A stretch of 12,224 bases of DNA from CAZBLK01 sp964492715 (GTDB taxonomy: Bacteria; Bacillota; Clostridia; Lachnospirales; WRBF01): contig CAZBLK010000039.1 in assembly GCA_964492715.1 (NCBI GenBank), positions 1 to 12,224 on the forward strand, in the 5' to 3' direction. Of this stretch, positions 7,308 to 12,224 are shown in pieces. Each line of letters opens with the position of its first letter. Position 1 is the first letter of the stretch. The notes under the pieces were generated by a model, which did not search any database, had not been told where the DNA came from, and worked only from the letters and a program-made list of their open reading frames with translations. The translations under genes were made by a program, and so were the position numbers.

Positions 7308-7754
7308 TTATGCGCTCGTTACATTTACTAAAAGAGTGGCCGAAACTTCGGGGCTAAGCTTAATTTCGACAGTTTTTTCGCCCACTTCTTTAATTGGTTC
7401 TGAAACGTGGATTTTCTTTTTATCAATTGAAATTCCTGTTTGTTCTTCCAATGCTTGCGAAATTTCTTTGCTTGTTACCGAACCGAAAAGCTTGCCGTTT
7501 TCGCCCATTTTTACGTGAATGTTTACTTTCTTTTCCTTAATTGTTTCTGCAAGCTTTTTGTTTTCTGCAAGCTCACGCTCGGCCTTTGCTTTCGCCGCTT
7601 TGTTTTTTACTTCAATTTCGTTTATGCTTGCTTTTGTTGCTTCCTTTGCAAGCTTTTTTGGGAAAAGAAAGTTTCTTGCGTAGCCGTCTGCGGCTTCTAT
7701 TATTTGACCTTTTTTACCTACGCTTTTTACGTCTTCTAATAAGATTACTTTCAT
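7308..7754 (-). CDS. rplI: 50S ribosomal protein L9
   Basis: The 148-residue product begins MKVILLEDVKSVGKKG, and the L9 signature GYARNFLFPKKLA follows (about 24-36). A long charged connecting helix (about 42-75, many K, E and A) joins this N-domain to the C-terminal domain ending in SATLLVNVTSA. L9 binds 23S rRNA near the L1 stalk and helps reading-frame maintenance. The frame is open for 45 codons further upstream, through a GC-rich repeat, but the start at 7754 has AGGAGG eight bases before it and matches the family N-terminus exactly. The gene is followed after one base by dnaB. The block promoter appears to be the one at 8254-8282, before the MazG-like gene; I see no clear promoter directly before rplI. 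Confidence 0.97.
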   Translation of the reverse strand: MKVILLEDVKSVGKKGQIIEAADGYARNFLFPKKLAKEATKASINEIEVKNKAAKAKAERELAENKKLAETIKEKKVNIHVKMGENGKLFGSVTSKEISQALEEQTGISIDKKKIHVSEPIKEVGEKTVEIKLSPEVSATLLVNVTSA

Positions 7755-7796
7755 TTTGGAAACCTCCTGTGGTTGAATATTTGGGGACTTCAAGAA

Positions 7797-7860
7797 CTTG
7801 GGGGTTAAGACCTTGGGGGCGCTGCCCCCAAACCCCCGCAAGGGGCTTGCCCCTTGACCC
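7797..7860. repeat. GC-rich paired-hairpin intergenic element
   Basis: Two strong back-to-back inverted repeats stand out from AT-rich surroundings: TTGGGGGC-GCT-GCCCCCAA (7813-7831, 8-bp stem) and CAAGGGGC-TT-GCCCCTTG (7839-7856, 8-bp stem). They are preceded by two spaced copies of CTTGGGGG (about 7797 and 7812). A run of seven T follows on the + strand (7862-7868), where no gene needs it. The element lies between two co-directional genes, the MazG-like gene and rplI. Its composition and paired hairpins resemble the GC-rich, REP-like intergenic repeats seen in many copies in clostridial genomes. Copy number here cannot be judged from one window. Confidence 0.7.
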
Positions 7861-7904
7861 GTTTTTTTGTGGAATTTATGATAATACAATTTTTAACTAT
7901 ATTT

Positions 7905-8213
7905 TTAGCGTTTGTCTATGTGCCTTGAAAGTGCGGAGTATTCGCCTGAAAGACCTTTGTCGTCCATAAGGAGAAGAAGCCTAAGCTTTGCTAAAAGCTT
8001 TTTGTCCAAAACTGGGTATGATGCGCCAAGGCGTCCGCCCAAAACGTAGGCATTTAAAATTAAGTCCGAAATTATTTCGGCTCGTTCGTCCGACAAGTCA
8101 CCGTTTTGTGTTAAAACGTCAAACAGTGCGGCAATGTCGTTTAGTAGGTTGCATTTTAGCCGTTCAATAGCTACTACGCTTGATGTTACGTCAAAGTCAG
8201 AATAGTTTGGCAT
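7905..8213 (-). CDS. MazG-like family protein
   Basis: The 102-residue all-alpha protein matches the short clostridial MazG-like family: a lead-in helix with AIERLKCNLLNDIAALFDVL (about 15-34), then DERAEIISDLILNAYVLGGRLGASYPVLDKKLLAKLRL (about 42-79). True MazG enzymes hydrolyse nucleoside triphosphates using an ExxE plus ExxD metal site. Here the second helix keeps only E45-x3-D49 and the full motif is not clear, so activity is uncertain. The ATG has AGGAGGTG five bases upstream. It is the first gene after the promoter at 8254-8282 and stands before rplI, separated by the GC-rich hairpin element. The family call rests on pattern recognition, and the function is open. Confidence 0.7.
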   Translation of the reverse strand: MPNYSDFDVTSSVVAIERLKCNLLNDIAALFDVLTQNGDLSDERAEIISDLILNAYVLGGRLGASYPVLDKKLLAKLRLLLLMDDKGLSGEYSALSRHIDKR

Positions 8214-8253
8214 TTCCGCACCTCCTTTTTATTGCTTGTTTCGTAGTTTATTT

Positions 8254-8282
8254 ATTTTAGCATATGTATGACGAAGTTACAA
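8254..8282 (-). promoter_or_regulatory. sigma-A promoter of the MazG-like/rplI/dnaB block
   Basis: Read leftward, TTGTAA (8282-8277) and TAAAAT (8259-8254) are 17 bp apart, and TG one base before the -10 gives an extended -10 (TGCTAAAAT). It lies about 40 bp upstream of the MazG-like start codon, after the terminator of the preceding unit. Confidence 0.75.
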
Positions 8283-8333
8283 GAAGTTTGCAAAATGGTT
8301 TTTGTGGAAAAGAAGTGTTCATTTTAAGACTTC

Positions 8334-8351
8334 TATCGAATTTATCGAATT
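8334..8351. repeat. 9-bp tandem duplication
   Basis: TATCGAATT occurs twice head to tail in the intergenic region between the DUF378 terminator and the block promoter. It lies about 50 bp upstream of the -35 box and may be a simple duplication; no binding protein can be inferred. Confidence 0.6.
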
Positions 8352-8370
8352 GCTATATTTTATGGAGCGA

Positions 8371-8400
8371 AAAATAAAAGGAGTGACCTAAGTCACTCCT
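8371..8400 (-). terminator. Rho-independent terminator after the DUF378 gene
   Basis: Read leftward, AGGAGTGAC (8400-8392) pairs with GTCACTCCT (8387-8379) around a 4-nt loop and is followed by TTTATTTTT. It begins 5 nt after the DUF378 stop codon and ends the GNAT-to-DUF378 block. Confidence 0.88.
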
Positions 8401-8405
8401 CAAAA

Positions 8406-8630
8406 TTAGTCGTTGTCAACAACAACCTCGTCATCAATTTTGCCGTATAGGCTTAGGCAATACAAACCAGCCAAGCCAACTAAAGCATAAACTATACGGC
8501 TAATCCAAGAACTCATGCCGCCAAAAAGTGTTGCTACTAAGTCAAACTGGAAAAAGCCAATTAGCCCCCAGTTTACAGCCCCAATAATAACAAGTGTAAG
8601 GGCAACCCAGTCAAATGACCTTGATCTCAT
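8406..8630 (-). CDS. DUF378 family small membrane protein
   Basis: The 74-residue protein has two hydrophobic helices (about 7-25 and 43-62). Between them lies the DUF378 pattern DWVALTLVIIGAVNWGLIG (7-25), then FQFDLVATLFG and SRIVYALVGLAGLY. The acidic tail (KIDDEVVVDND) should face the cytoplasm or cell exterior. The function of the family is unknown. The frame opens at 8654, but the ATG at 8630 is chosen because AGGAGG lies seven bases before it and the upstream codons are the ribosome-binding region itself. It is the last gene of its block, 121 nt after the DUF1836 gene; a separate promoter in that gap is possible but not clear. Confidence 0.88.
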   Translation of the reverse strand: MRSRSFDWVALTLVIIGAVNWGLIGFFQFDLVATLFGGMSSWISRIVYALVGLAGLYCLSLYGKIDDEVVVDND

Positions 8631-8751
8631 TATTCTACCTCCTGTTTTTATCATTTAATGGTTTTTCGCCATTTTAATCACTTCACATGTTTTATTATGT
8701 GCAAAAACCGATAAAAAATTCGACAGGCAAATTAATGAGAAGCATTTTTAT

Positions 8752-9264
8752 TTATTTTGAAATAAGACGTTTTGAAATAATAGTTGCAGCCAAAGCTTGT
8801 GCAAGCATAAGTGAGGAGGCAGAAAAATTTAACATGTCTTCTTGCACGCCTTCTTGTTCCAAATTTTCCAAAATATTTATAAAATCATTTTGCCACTGAA
8901 TAACAGCCAAGCTATACATTTCTATAAAGCTTTTGTACAGCGGCTCTACATTTTCAAAATGCGGTGAAAAAACAAGCCTAATTTCTTCAAGCGAATAAAT
9001 ATCTTTAAGAAGCGAAACTATAACAAGCATACACATATGCCGCCTGTCGTAGTAGCGTTTGTTTACAAGCGGCGGAATTACGCCCACTCTTACATAGTTT
9101 TGCACCATTGTTTTTGTAAGCAAAACGCCTTGGCGTTCAAAAAATGTAATAACTTGCGAAAGCGTCATTTCGCCCTTGTAATTTGAAATGCCTTTTAAAG
9201 GCTCTGTTGGTATATAGGAAGAAACAGCCTGAACAAGGCTTGTCTTAATATCTAATTTTTGCAT
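8752..9264 (-). CDS. DUF1836 family protein with MerR-like helix-turn-helix
   Basis: The 170-residue product carries a central segment LTKTMVQNYVRVGVIPPLVNKRYYDRRHM (about 49-77) followed by LLKDIYSLEEI (85-95). This is the pattern of the DUF1836 family and resembles the winged-helix DNA-binding unit of MerR regulators, in which the recognition segment is followed by an arginine/tyrosine-rich wing. The C-terminal half (about 100-170) is helical with no recognised ligand site. It is probably a DNA-binding regulator, with target unknown. The ATG is preceded by GAGGTG four bases upstream. It follows dut after 37 nt, in a spacer that contains a 15-bp duplication. Confidence 0.78.
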   Translation of the reverse strand: MQKLDIKTSLVQAVSSYIPTEPLKGISNYKGEMTLSQVITFFERQGVLLTKTMVQNYVRVGVIPPLVNKRYYDRRHMCMLVIVSLLKDIYSLEEIRLVFSPHFENVEPLYKSFIEMYSLAVIQWQNDFINILENLEQEGVQEDMLNFSASSLMLAQALAATIISKRLISK

Positions 9265-9275
9265 AATGCACCTCG

Positions 9276-9307
9276 TTTTAGATGCTAGTTAATTTTAGAT
9301 GCTAGTT
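9276..9307. repeat. 15-bp direct duplication at the end of dut
   Basis: TTTTAGATGCTAGTT occurs at 9276-9290 and again at 9293-9307, two bases apart. The right copy contains the dut stop codon (9302-9304). The spacer between dut and the DUF1836 gene therefore looks like a local duplication of the gene end. Confidence 0.85.
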
Positions 9308-9751
9308 CATTCCAGTGTGACCAAAGCCGCTGTCACCACGTGCTGTTTCGTCCAGCTTTGTCACCTCGGCAAAGTCAGCCATACAAACTTCACAAATTAC
9401 CATTTGTGCAATTCTGTCACCACGTTTTATTACAAAGTCTGTGTCAGAATGGTTTATTAGGACAACTTTAATTTCTCCCCGATAATCCGAGTCAATCGTA
9501 CCTGGAGAGTTTAAGCAAGTTATGCCATGTTTTGCAGCAAGCCCACTTCTTGGGCGGATTTGCGCTTCAAAACCTTTTGGTATGGAAATGCAAACACCTG
9601 TAGCGACTGGCGCAAAATTTCTGCTTTTTAAAACAAGCTCACCGTTTACGTTTGCATAAAGGTCAAGCCCCGAAGCACCTTCACTCATTCTTTTAGGAAG
9701 TGGTAAGTCTTTCGCATTTTCTGTTTTCATTATTAAAAATTTATTTTGCAC
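9302..9751 (-). CDS. dut: deoxyuridine 5'-triphosphate nucleotidohydrolase (dUTPase)
   Basis: This is a 149-residue trimeric-type dUTPase. All five conserved motifs are present: I ASGLDLYA (26-33), II RPRSGLA (66-72), III GTIDSDYRGE (84-93, catalytic D87), IV GDRIAQMVI (111-119) and V RGDSGFGHTG (138-147). It converts dUTP to dUMP and pyrophosphate, keeping uracil out of DNA and feeding thymidylate synthesis. The start is not certain: the frame opens at a TTG (9769), the chosen GTG at 9751 has GAGGGG ten bases before it, and an ATG lies at 9730. With the GTG start, the gene overlaps the end of the M16 peptidase gene by 11 bases, so the two are likely translated together. Confidence 0.95.
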   Translation of the reverse strand: MQNKFLIMKTENAKDLPLPKRMSEGASGLDLYANVNGELVLKSRNFAPVATGVCISIPKGFEAQIRPRSGLAAKHGITCLNSPGTIDSDYRGEIKVVLINHSDTDFVIKRGDRIAQMVICEVCMADFAEVTKLDETARGDSGFGHTGMN

Positions 9752-11003
9752 TAGATATAAACCCCTCAAAATCTATTCCAGAAACATCACCAACAGCCGA
9801 AACACACATTTGCGAAAAGTCAAACACTTTTTCAGAAAGGTTTTTCAAGTCGTTAAGTGTAACAGCTTCAAGCTTGCTTATAACTTCTTCAGCTGAAAAC
9901 GTTTTGTTAAGCATAAGCACCGTTCGCCCAATTGAGTTCATGCGGCTTTCCGAGCTTTCCATGCTTAACAAATAATTGCTTTTAAGCTGTTCCTTGCAAT
10001 TTGCAAGCTCTGTTGCCAAAAAGCCCTTGTCAGTAACCAGCTTAATTTCATCTTTAATAAGCTTAAACGTTTTGTAAACGTTTTCCTTTGCAAGTGCGGC
10101 ATAAACCGTAAAAAGCCCTGTGTCTGCAAAGCTTTGGTTTGACGAGTAAACCGAATAAACAAGCCCGTTGTCTTCACGTACCTTCTGAAAAAGCCGAGAG
10201 CTCATTCCGCCGCCAAACAAAACGTTTAACACAGTCATGGCGTAATATTCGTCCGAGTTTGTTTTAATGCTTGGAAAGCCCAAAGCCAAATGAAGCTGCT
10301 CAACGTCCTTTTCGCATATAGAGACAGTTGGCTTGTAAATGGCAAAATTAAGCGGTGTATTTTCTGCTTGCGACGCTTTAAAACTGCCAAAATTCTTTTT
10401 AATTTGCTGTACAATTTCGTTCGGTTCAAAGTTTCCAGCAACAGAAACAACTGTGTTATCAGGGCGATAGTTTTTACCAAAATAATTTAAAAAAGTGTTG
10501 TGGGAAAACGAAGAAATACTTTCAAACGTACCCAAAACAGGAAACGCAAGCGAATTTCCAGCATAAACATCAAGCTGCATAATGTCGTGAACAAGCTCTT
10601 CTGGTGTGTCCTCGTACATGCTTATTTCCTCGGCAATGACGTTTCGTTCCTTATCAATTTCCGTCTCAAAAAAAGCAGAGTTAAAAAGCATGTCCGACAA
10701 AACATCAAGCGCAAGCGGAAAATGTTTTGCAAGCGTGCGTGTGTAATAGCAGGTGTATTCCTTTGAAGTAAAAGCGTTTATTTGTCCACCGACTGTGTCC
10801 ATGCTGTCAGCAATGTCTTTTGCCGTGCGGCTTTTTGTCCCTTTAAAAAGCATGTGCTCAATAAAATGAGAAATGCCGCTTGTCGAAAGTGTTTCGTTTC
10901 TAGAGCCATTTTTTACCCAAATCCCAAAAGCTATCGAGCGCATGTACGGCATTTGCTCCATTACAATGCGTACACCGTTTGCTAATGTTACAGTTTCTAT
11001 CAT
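9741..11003 (-). CDS. M16-family zinc peptidase (YmxG/processing-peptidase type)
   Basis: The 420-residue protein carries the inverted zinc motif HFIEH (46-50: H46, E49, H50) and the downstream glutamate in NVIAEEI (E125/E126), so the metal site is complete. Further family marks are VGGQINAFTSKEYTCYY (71-87) and, in the second half, LNVLFGGGMSSRLFQKVRE. Length and layout (two ~200-residue repeats, only the first catalytic) match the single-subunit peptidases of Firmicutes related to mitochondrial processing peptidase. The natural substrate is not known, and the protein has no signal peptide. The ATG overlaps the stop of the GNAT gene (ATGA), and AAAGG lies eight bases upstream. The gene in turn overlaps dut. 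Confidence 0.94.
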   Translation of the reverse strand: MIETVTLANGVRIVMEQMPYMRSIAFGIWVKNGSRNETLSTSGISHFIEHMLFKGTKSRTAKDIADSMDTVGGQINAFTSKEYTCYYTRTLAKHFPLALDVLSDMLFNSAFFETEIDKERNVIAEEISMYEDTPEELVHDIMQLDVYAGNSLAFPVLGTFESISSFSHNTFLNYFGKNYRPDNTVVSVAGNFEPNEIVQQIKKNFGSFKASQAENTPLNFAIYKPTVSICEKDVEQLHLALGFPSIKTNSDEYYAMTVLNVLFGGGMSSRLFQKVREDNGLVYSVYSSNQSFADTGLFTVYAALAKENVYKTFKLIKDEIKLVTDKGFLATELANCKEQLKSNYLLSMESSESRMNSIGRTVLMLNKTFSAEEVISKLEAVTLNDLKNLSEKVFDFSQMCVSAVGDVSGIDFEGFISSAK

Positions 11004-11500
11004 TTGCTATGCCTTTCTTTTTTTGTAATTTTCATTTCAACAGACACCCAGCCATTTGGGTAAACAGTTCCTTCGAGTTTCCTAAAGCCAACCTTTTCAT
11101 AACAGTGCATAGCCGCCGTGTTAAAGTCAAACACCTTTAACGTAATTGTGTGCAGCGAAGTCTTTTCAAATGCCATGTCAACTAAAGTTTCCATAGCCTT
11201 TGTGCCATAGCCTTTATTTGTTTTTTGTGGGTCTATTAAATAATTCCCAATATGCGCCGTTCCGTTTTTATAGTCTATGTTTCTAAGTTCAACTGTTCCT
11301 ACTACATCTCCGTCATACACAGCTTTATAAATTTCACCGTGCGGTTTTAGCGCTTTTTGCCTATCCGCAATTTGTTGCTCTGTAATGGGGTATGAATAAT
11401 TGAGCCATGCCCATTGTTTAAGGAAGTCTTCACCCTTGCCTTTGTTCCAATTTATTATTGTACTATAATCTTCATTATATAGCGGTAAAATTTCAATCAA
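11000..11500 (-). CDS. GNAT-family N-acetyltransferase (RimJ/RimL-like)
   Basis: The 166-residue product has the GNAT fold pattern: a beta4 strand GNYLIDPQ, the acetyl-CoA pyrophosphate loop KTNKGYGTKA (93-102), then beta5 TITLKVFDFNTAA with N127, and the C-terminal YEKVGFRKLEG (134-144). This is the RimJ/RimL-like subtype, which acetylates protein N-termini, tRNA-linked products or small amines. The substrate cannot be read from sequence. The start is TTG at 11500, chosen because GAGGGTGA lies just upstream; the product then begins MIEILPLYNEDY. It lies only 61 nt behind tRNA-Leu with a terminator between them, and overlaps the M16 peptidase gene by 4 bases. Confidence 0.9.
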   Translation of the reverse strand: MIEILPLYNEDYSTIINWNKGKGEDFLKQWAWLNYSYPITEQQIADRQKALKPHGEIYKAVYDGDVVGTVELRNIDYKNGTAHIGNYLIDPQKTNKGYGTKAMETLVDMAFEKTSLHTITLKVFDFNTAAMHCYEKVGFRKLEGTVYPNGWVSVEMKITKKERHSK

Positions 11501-11520
11501 AAAATCACCCTCTTTTTATG

Positions 11521-11556
11521 AAAAAAAGCAGATTAAACAAAAAGTTTAACCTGCTT
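11521..11556 (-). terminator. Rho-independent terminator after tRNA-Leu
   Basis: Read leftward, AGCAGGTTAAAC (11555-11544) pairs with GTTTAATCTGCT (11538-11527), 12 bp with one G-T pair, around a loop of five T, and is followed by seven T. It starts 6 nt beyond the tRNA and ends 20 nt before the GNAT start codon. Confidence 0.93.
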
Positions 11557-11561
11557 AACAC

Positions 11562-11644
11562 TGCCCGAAACCGGACTCGAACCGGTACGGGGTTGCCCCC
11601 GAAGGATTTTAAGTCCTTTGCGTCTGCCATTCCGCCACTCGGGC
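11562..11644 (-). tRNA. tRNA-Leu, anticodon UAA
   Basis: This 83-nt class II tRNA has acceptor stem GCCCGAG paired with TTCGGGC (one G-U) and discriminator A. The anticodon arm AAGGA-CTTAAAA-TCCTT places TAA at 34-36, so it reads leucine UUA and, by wobble, UUG. A long variable arm (CGGGGGCAACCCCG) is typical of leucine tRNAs, and the T arm shows GGTTCGAGTCC. No CCA is encoded. No integrase or second copy of its 3' end lies nearby, so there is no sign that it serves as an integration site here. Confidence 0.96.
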
Positions 11645-11673
11645 TTGCAAAGATAATGTCTTACAACAAGCGT

Positions 11674-11702
11674 ATTATATTACATTAAAAAGCAATTGTC
11701 AA
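11674..11702 (-). promoter_or_regulatory. consensus sigma-A promoter of tRNA-Leu
   Basis: Read leftward, perfect TTGACA (11702-11697) and perfect TATAAT (11679-11674) are separated by 17 bp and lie about 30 bp before the tRNA. An 8-bp inverted repeat, AAGCAATT (11690-11697) with AATTGCTT (11720-11727), spans the -35 region. Confidence 0.92.
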
Positions 11703-11937
11703 GCGCAACATATATAAAAAATTGCTTAAAAAAGCCTATTAACTTCTTGTTACTTTACAGTGGGGCAGAACAGTTGATTTTCTTAGGCTTTCAATTTTAT
11801 TGAATTTTGGGCTTTACTAGCACCAAGTATATTGTAAATACAAAAATTGCTTGTAGCGTTAAATACCTGAAAAACCTGTACCCCCACTGGGCAATAACAA
11901 GCCGTCAACAATTTTTGACCAAATTTTAAAAAAGCGG
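11703..11937. other. 235-nt gene-free segment with long-range inverted repeats
   Basis: No reading frame here has gene features. The outer arms CTTGTTA (11746-11752) and CAGTGGGG (11758-11765) are exact reverse complements of TAACAAG (11895-11901) and CCCCACTG (11882-11889). This gives 7 bp, a symmetric 5x5 internal loop and 8 bp, enclosing about 116 nt. Inside are TTCAAT-TTT-ATTGAA and other small inverted repeats. A competing pairing, AAAGCCTA (about 11731) with TAGGCTTT (about 11782), also exists. The layout resembles a small structured RNA, but I found no convincing promoter or terminator on either strand, so transcription is unproven. Confidence 0.3.
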
Positions 11938-11966
11938 TTGACAAGCTTTTGAAAAGGTGTTATTAT
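11938..11966 (+). promoter_or_regulatory. upstream promoter (P1) of a probable rRNA operon
   Basis: Perfect TTGACA (11938-11943), a 17-bp spacer and TATTAT (11961-11966) form a strong rightward promoter. An A/T-rich stretch (about 11921-11933) sits directly upstream of the -35 like an UP element. A matching promoter follows 103 bp downstream. Confidence 0.85.
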
Positions 11967-12040
11967 ATCAAAACATTCGTGAGTGCGAAACGCACAAGCT
12001 GAAAGCACAAAATAAATTAAAAAGAAATTAAAAAAAGTGC

Positions 12041-12069
12041 TTGACAGGTTGAAATGAATGTGATAGAAT
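12041..12069 (+). promoter_or_regulatory. downstream promoter (P2) of a probable rRNA operon
   Basis: Perfect TTGACA (12041-12046) and TAGAAT (12064-12069) are separated by 17 bp. The upstream region 12010-12036 is A-tract rich, again UP-element-like. Tandem strong promoters about 100 bp apart are typical of Firmicute rrn operons. Transcription would start near 12076. Confidence 0.87.
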
Positions 12070-12075
12070 ATTTTC

Positions 12076-12224
12076 TTGTGACACAGCGATGGTCACGTAA
12101 AAACCTTGAACATTGAAAACCGAATAAATATGAAAAAACAACCATTAAAAAACAAGCAAAACATGCAACAAAATGTTTGGAAACAAACACAAAACGTCAG
12201 AAACAACTGACAGGTAAACAAACT
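12076..12224 (+). ncRNA. probable leader of a 16S rRNA precursor, cut by the window edge
   Basis: The segment follows tandem rrn-like promoters and has no coding frame. At its start is a hairpin GTGAC-n9-GTCAC (12078-12096). Next comes CCTTGAACATTGAAAACCGA (12104-12123), similar to the TTTGAAAACTGAATA-type element repeated before 16S and 23S genes in Firmicutes and linked to antitermination and processing. Two further hairpins, AAACAT/ATGTTT (12159-12178) and GTCAG/CTGAC (12196-12211), occur in an A-rich, T-poor RNA. The 16S gene itself is not in the window, so the call rests on context and resemblance. Confidence 0.65.

Noticed and set aside
7755..7889. 45-codon in-frame N-terminal extension of rplI running through the GC-rich repeat
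   Set aside because: The L9 N-terminus MKVILLEDV is exact at 7754 and has AGGAGG eight bases before it; the extension only translates the repeat.
7541..7969. 142-codon rightward open frame across rplI and the GC-rich repeat
   Set aside because: It is a leucine/arginine-rich low-complexity translation antisense to rplI, with no coding signals.
8631..8654. Upstream ATG for the DUF378 gene
   Set aside because: The intervening bases are the AGGAGG ribosome binding site of the later ATG.
11562..11644. tRNA-Leu as attachment site of a mobile element
   Set aside because: No integrase, no duplicate of the tRNA 3' end and no foreign-looking genes are nearby.
11746..11901. Firm assignment as 6S RNA
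   Set aside because: The shape is suggestive, but no promoter, terminator or remembered conserved sequence could be matched, so it is left as an unassigned structured segment.
1..12224. CRISPR array, transposon, prophage or toxin-antitoxin system
   Set aside because: No regularly spaced repeats, transposase, phage or toxin-like genes were seen; the short repeats present are tandem or hairpin elements.

Overview
This window looks like chromosome from a low-GC, endospore-forming Firmicute, most likely class Clostridia. The evidence is a yabP-yabQ-divIC sporulation/division cluster, GAGGTG- or AGGAGG-type ribosome binding sites before nearly every gene, three tRNA genes, Rho-independent terminators, and housekeeping genes typical of Clostridia (rplI-dnaB, dut, an M16 peptidase, DUF1836 and DUF378 proteins). 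The base composition is AT-rich apart from the tRNAs and one GC-rich intergenic element. I cannot name a genus or species from this window.

Layout, left to right. Positions 1-50 hold the first codons of a leftward gene that runs off the window. Positions 117-308 hold a leftward tRNA-Ala(GGC)-tRNA-Pro(CGG) operon with its terminator. Positions 479-2967 hold a rightward operon: yabP and yabQ (spore formation), a DivIC/FtsB-type division protein and a U32-family protein. A perfect 18-bp inverted repeat at 3032-3077 separates it from a convergent leftward block.

The first leftward block starts at a promoter at 8254-8282. It reads MazG-like protein, a GC-rich paired-hairpin element, rplI (ribosomal protein L9), dnaB (replicative helicase), a dGTPase-like HD hydrolase and a membrane-anchored glycerophosphodiester phosphodiesterase. 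The second leftward block begins at a consensus promoter at 11674-11702. It reads tRNA-Leu(UAA), a strong terminator, a GNAT acetyltransferase, an M16 zinc peptidase, dut (dUTPase), a DUF1836 regulator-like protein and a DUF378 membrane protein, ending in a terminator at 8379-8400.

The right end (11703-12224) has no protein gene. It holds a long-range inverted repeat (11746-11901) followed by two consensus rightward promoters with A/T-rich upstream stretches and a leader that looks like the start of a ribosomal RNA operon; the 16S gene would lie just beyond the window.

Functional themes are genome replication with nucleotide-pool hygiene (DnaB, dUTPase, dGTPase-like, MazG-like), translation (tRNAs, L9, the rrn leader, a probable tRNA-modification U32 protein), and sporulation/division (YabP, YabQ, DivIC). 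I found no mobile element, CRISPR array, phage genes or clearly new system. The points most worth a second look are the GC-rich intergenic repeat before rplI, the unexplained foldable segment upstream of the rrn promoters, and the placement of the GNAT gene directly behind a tRNA terminator.
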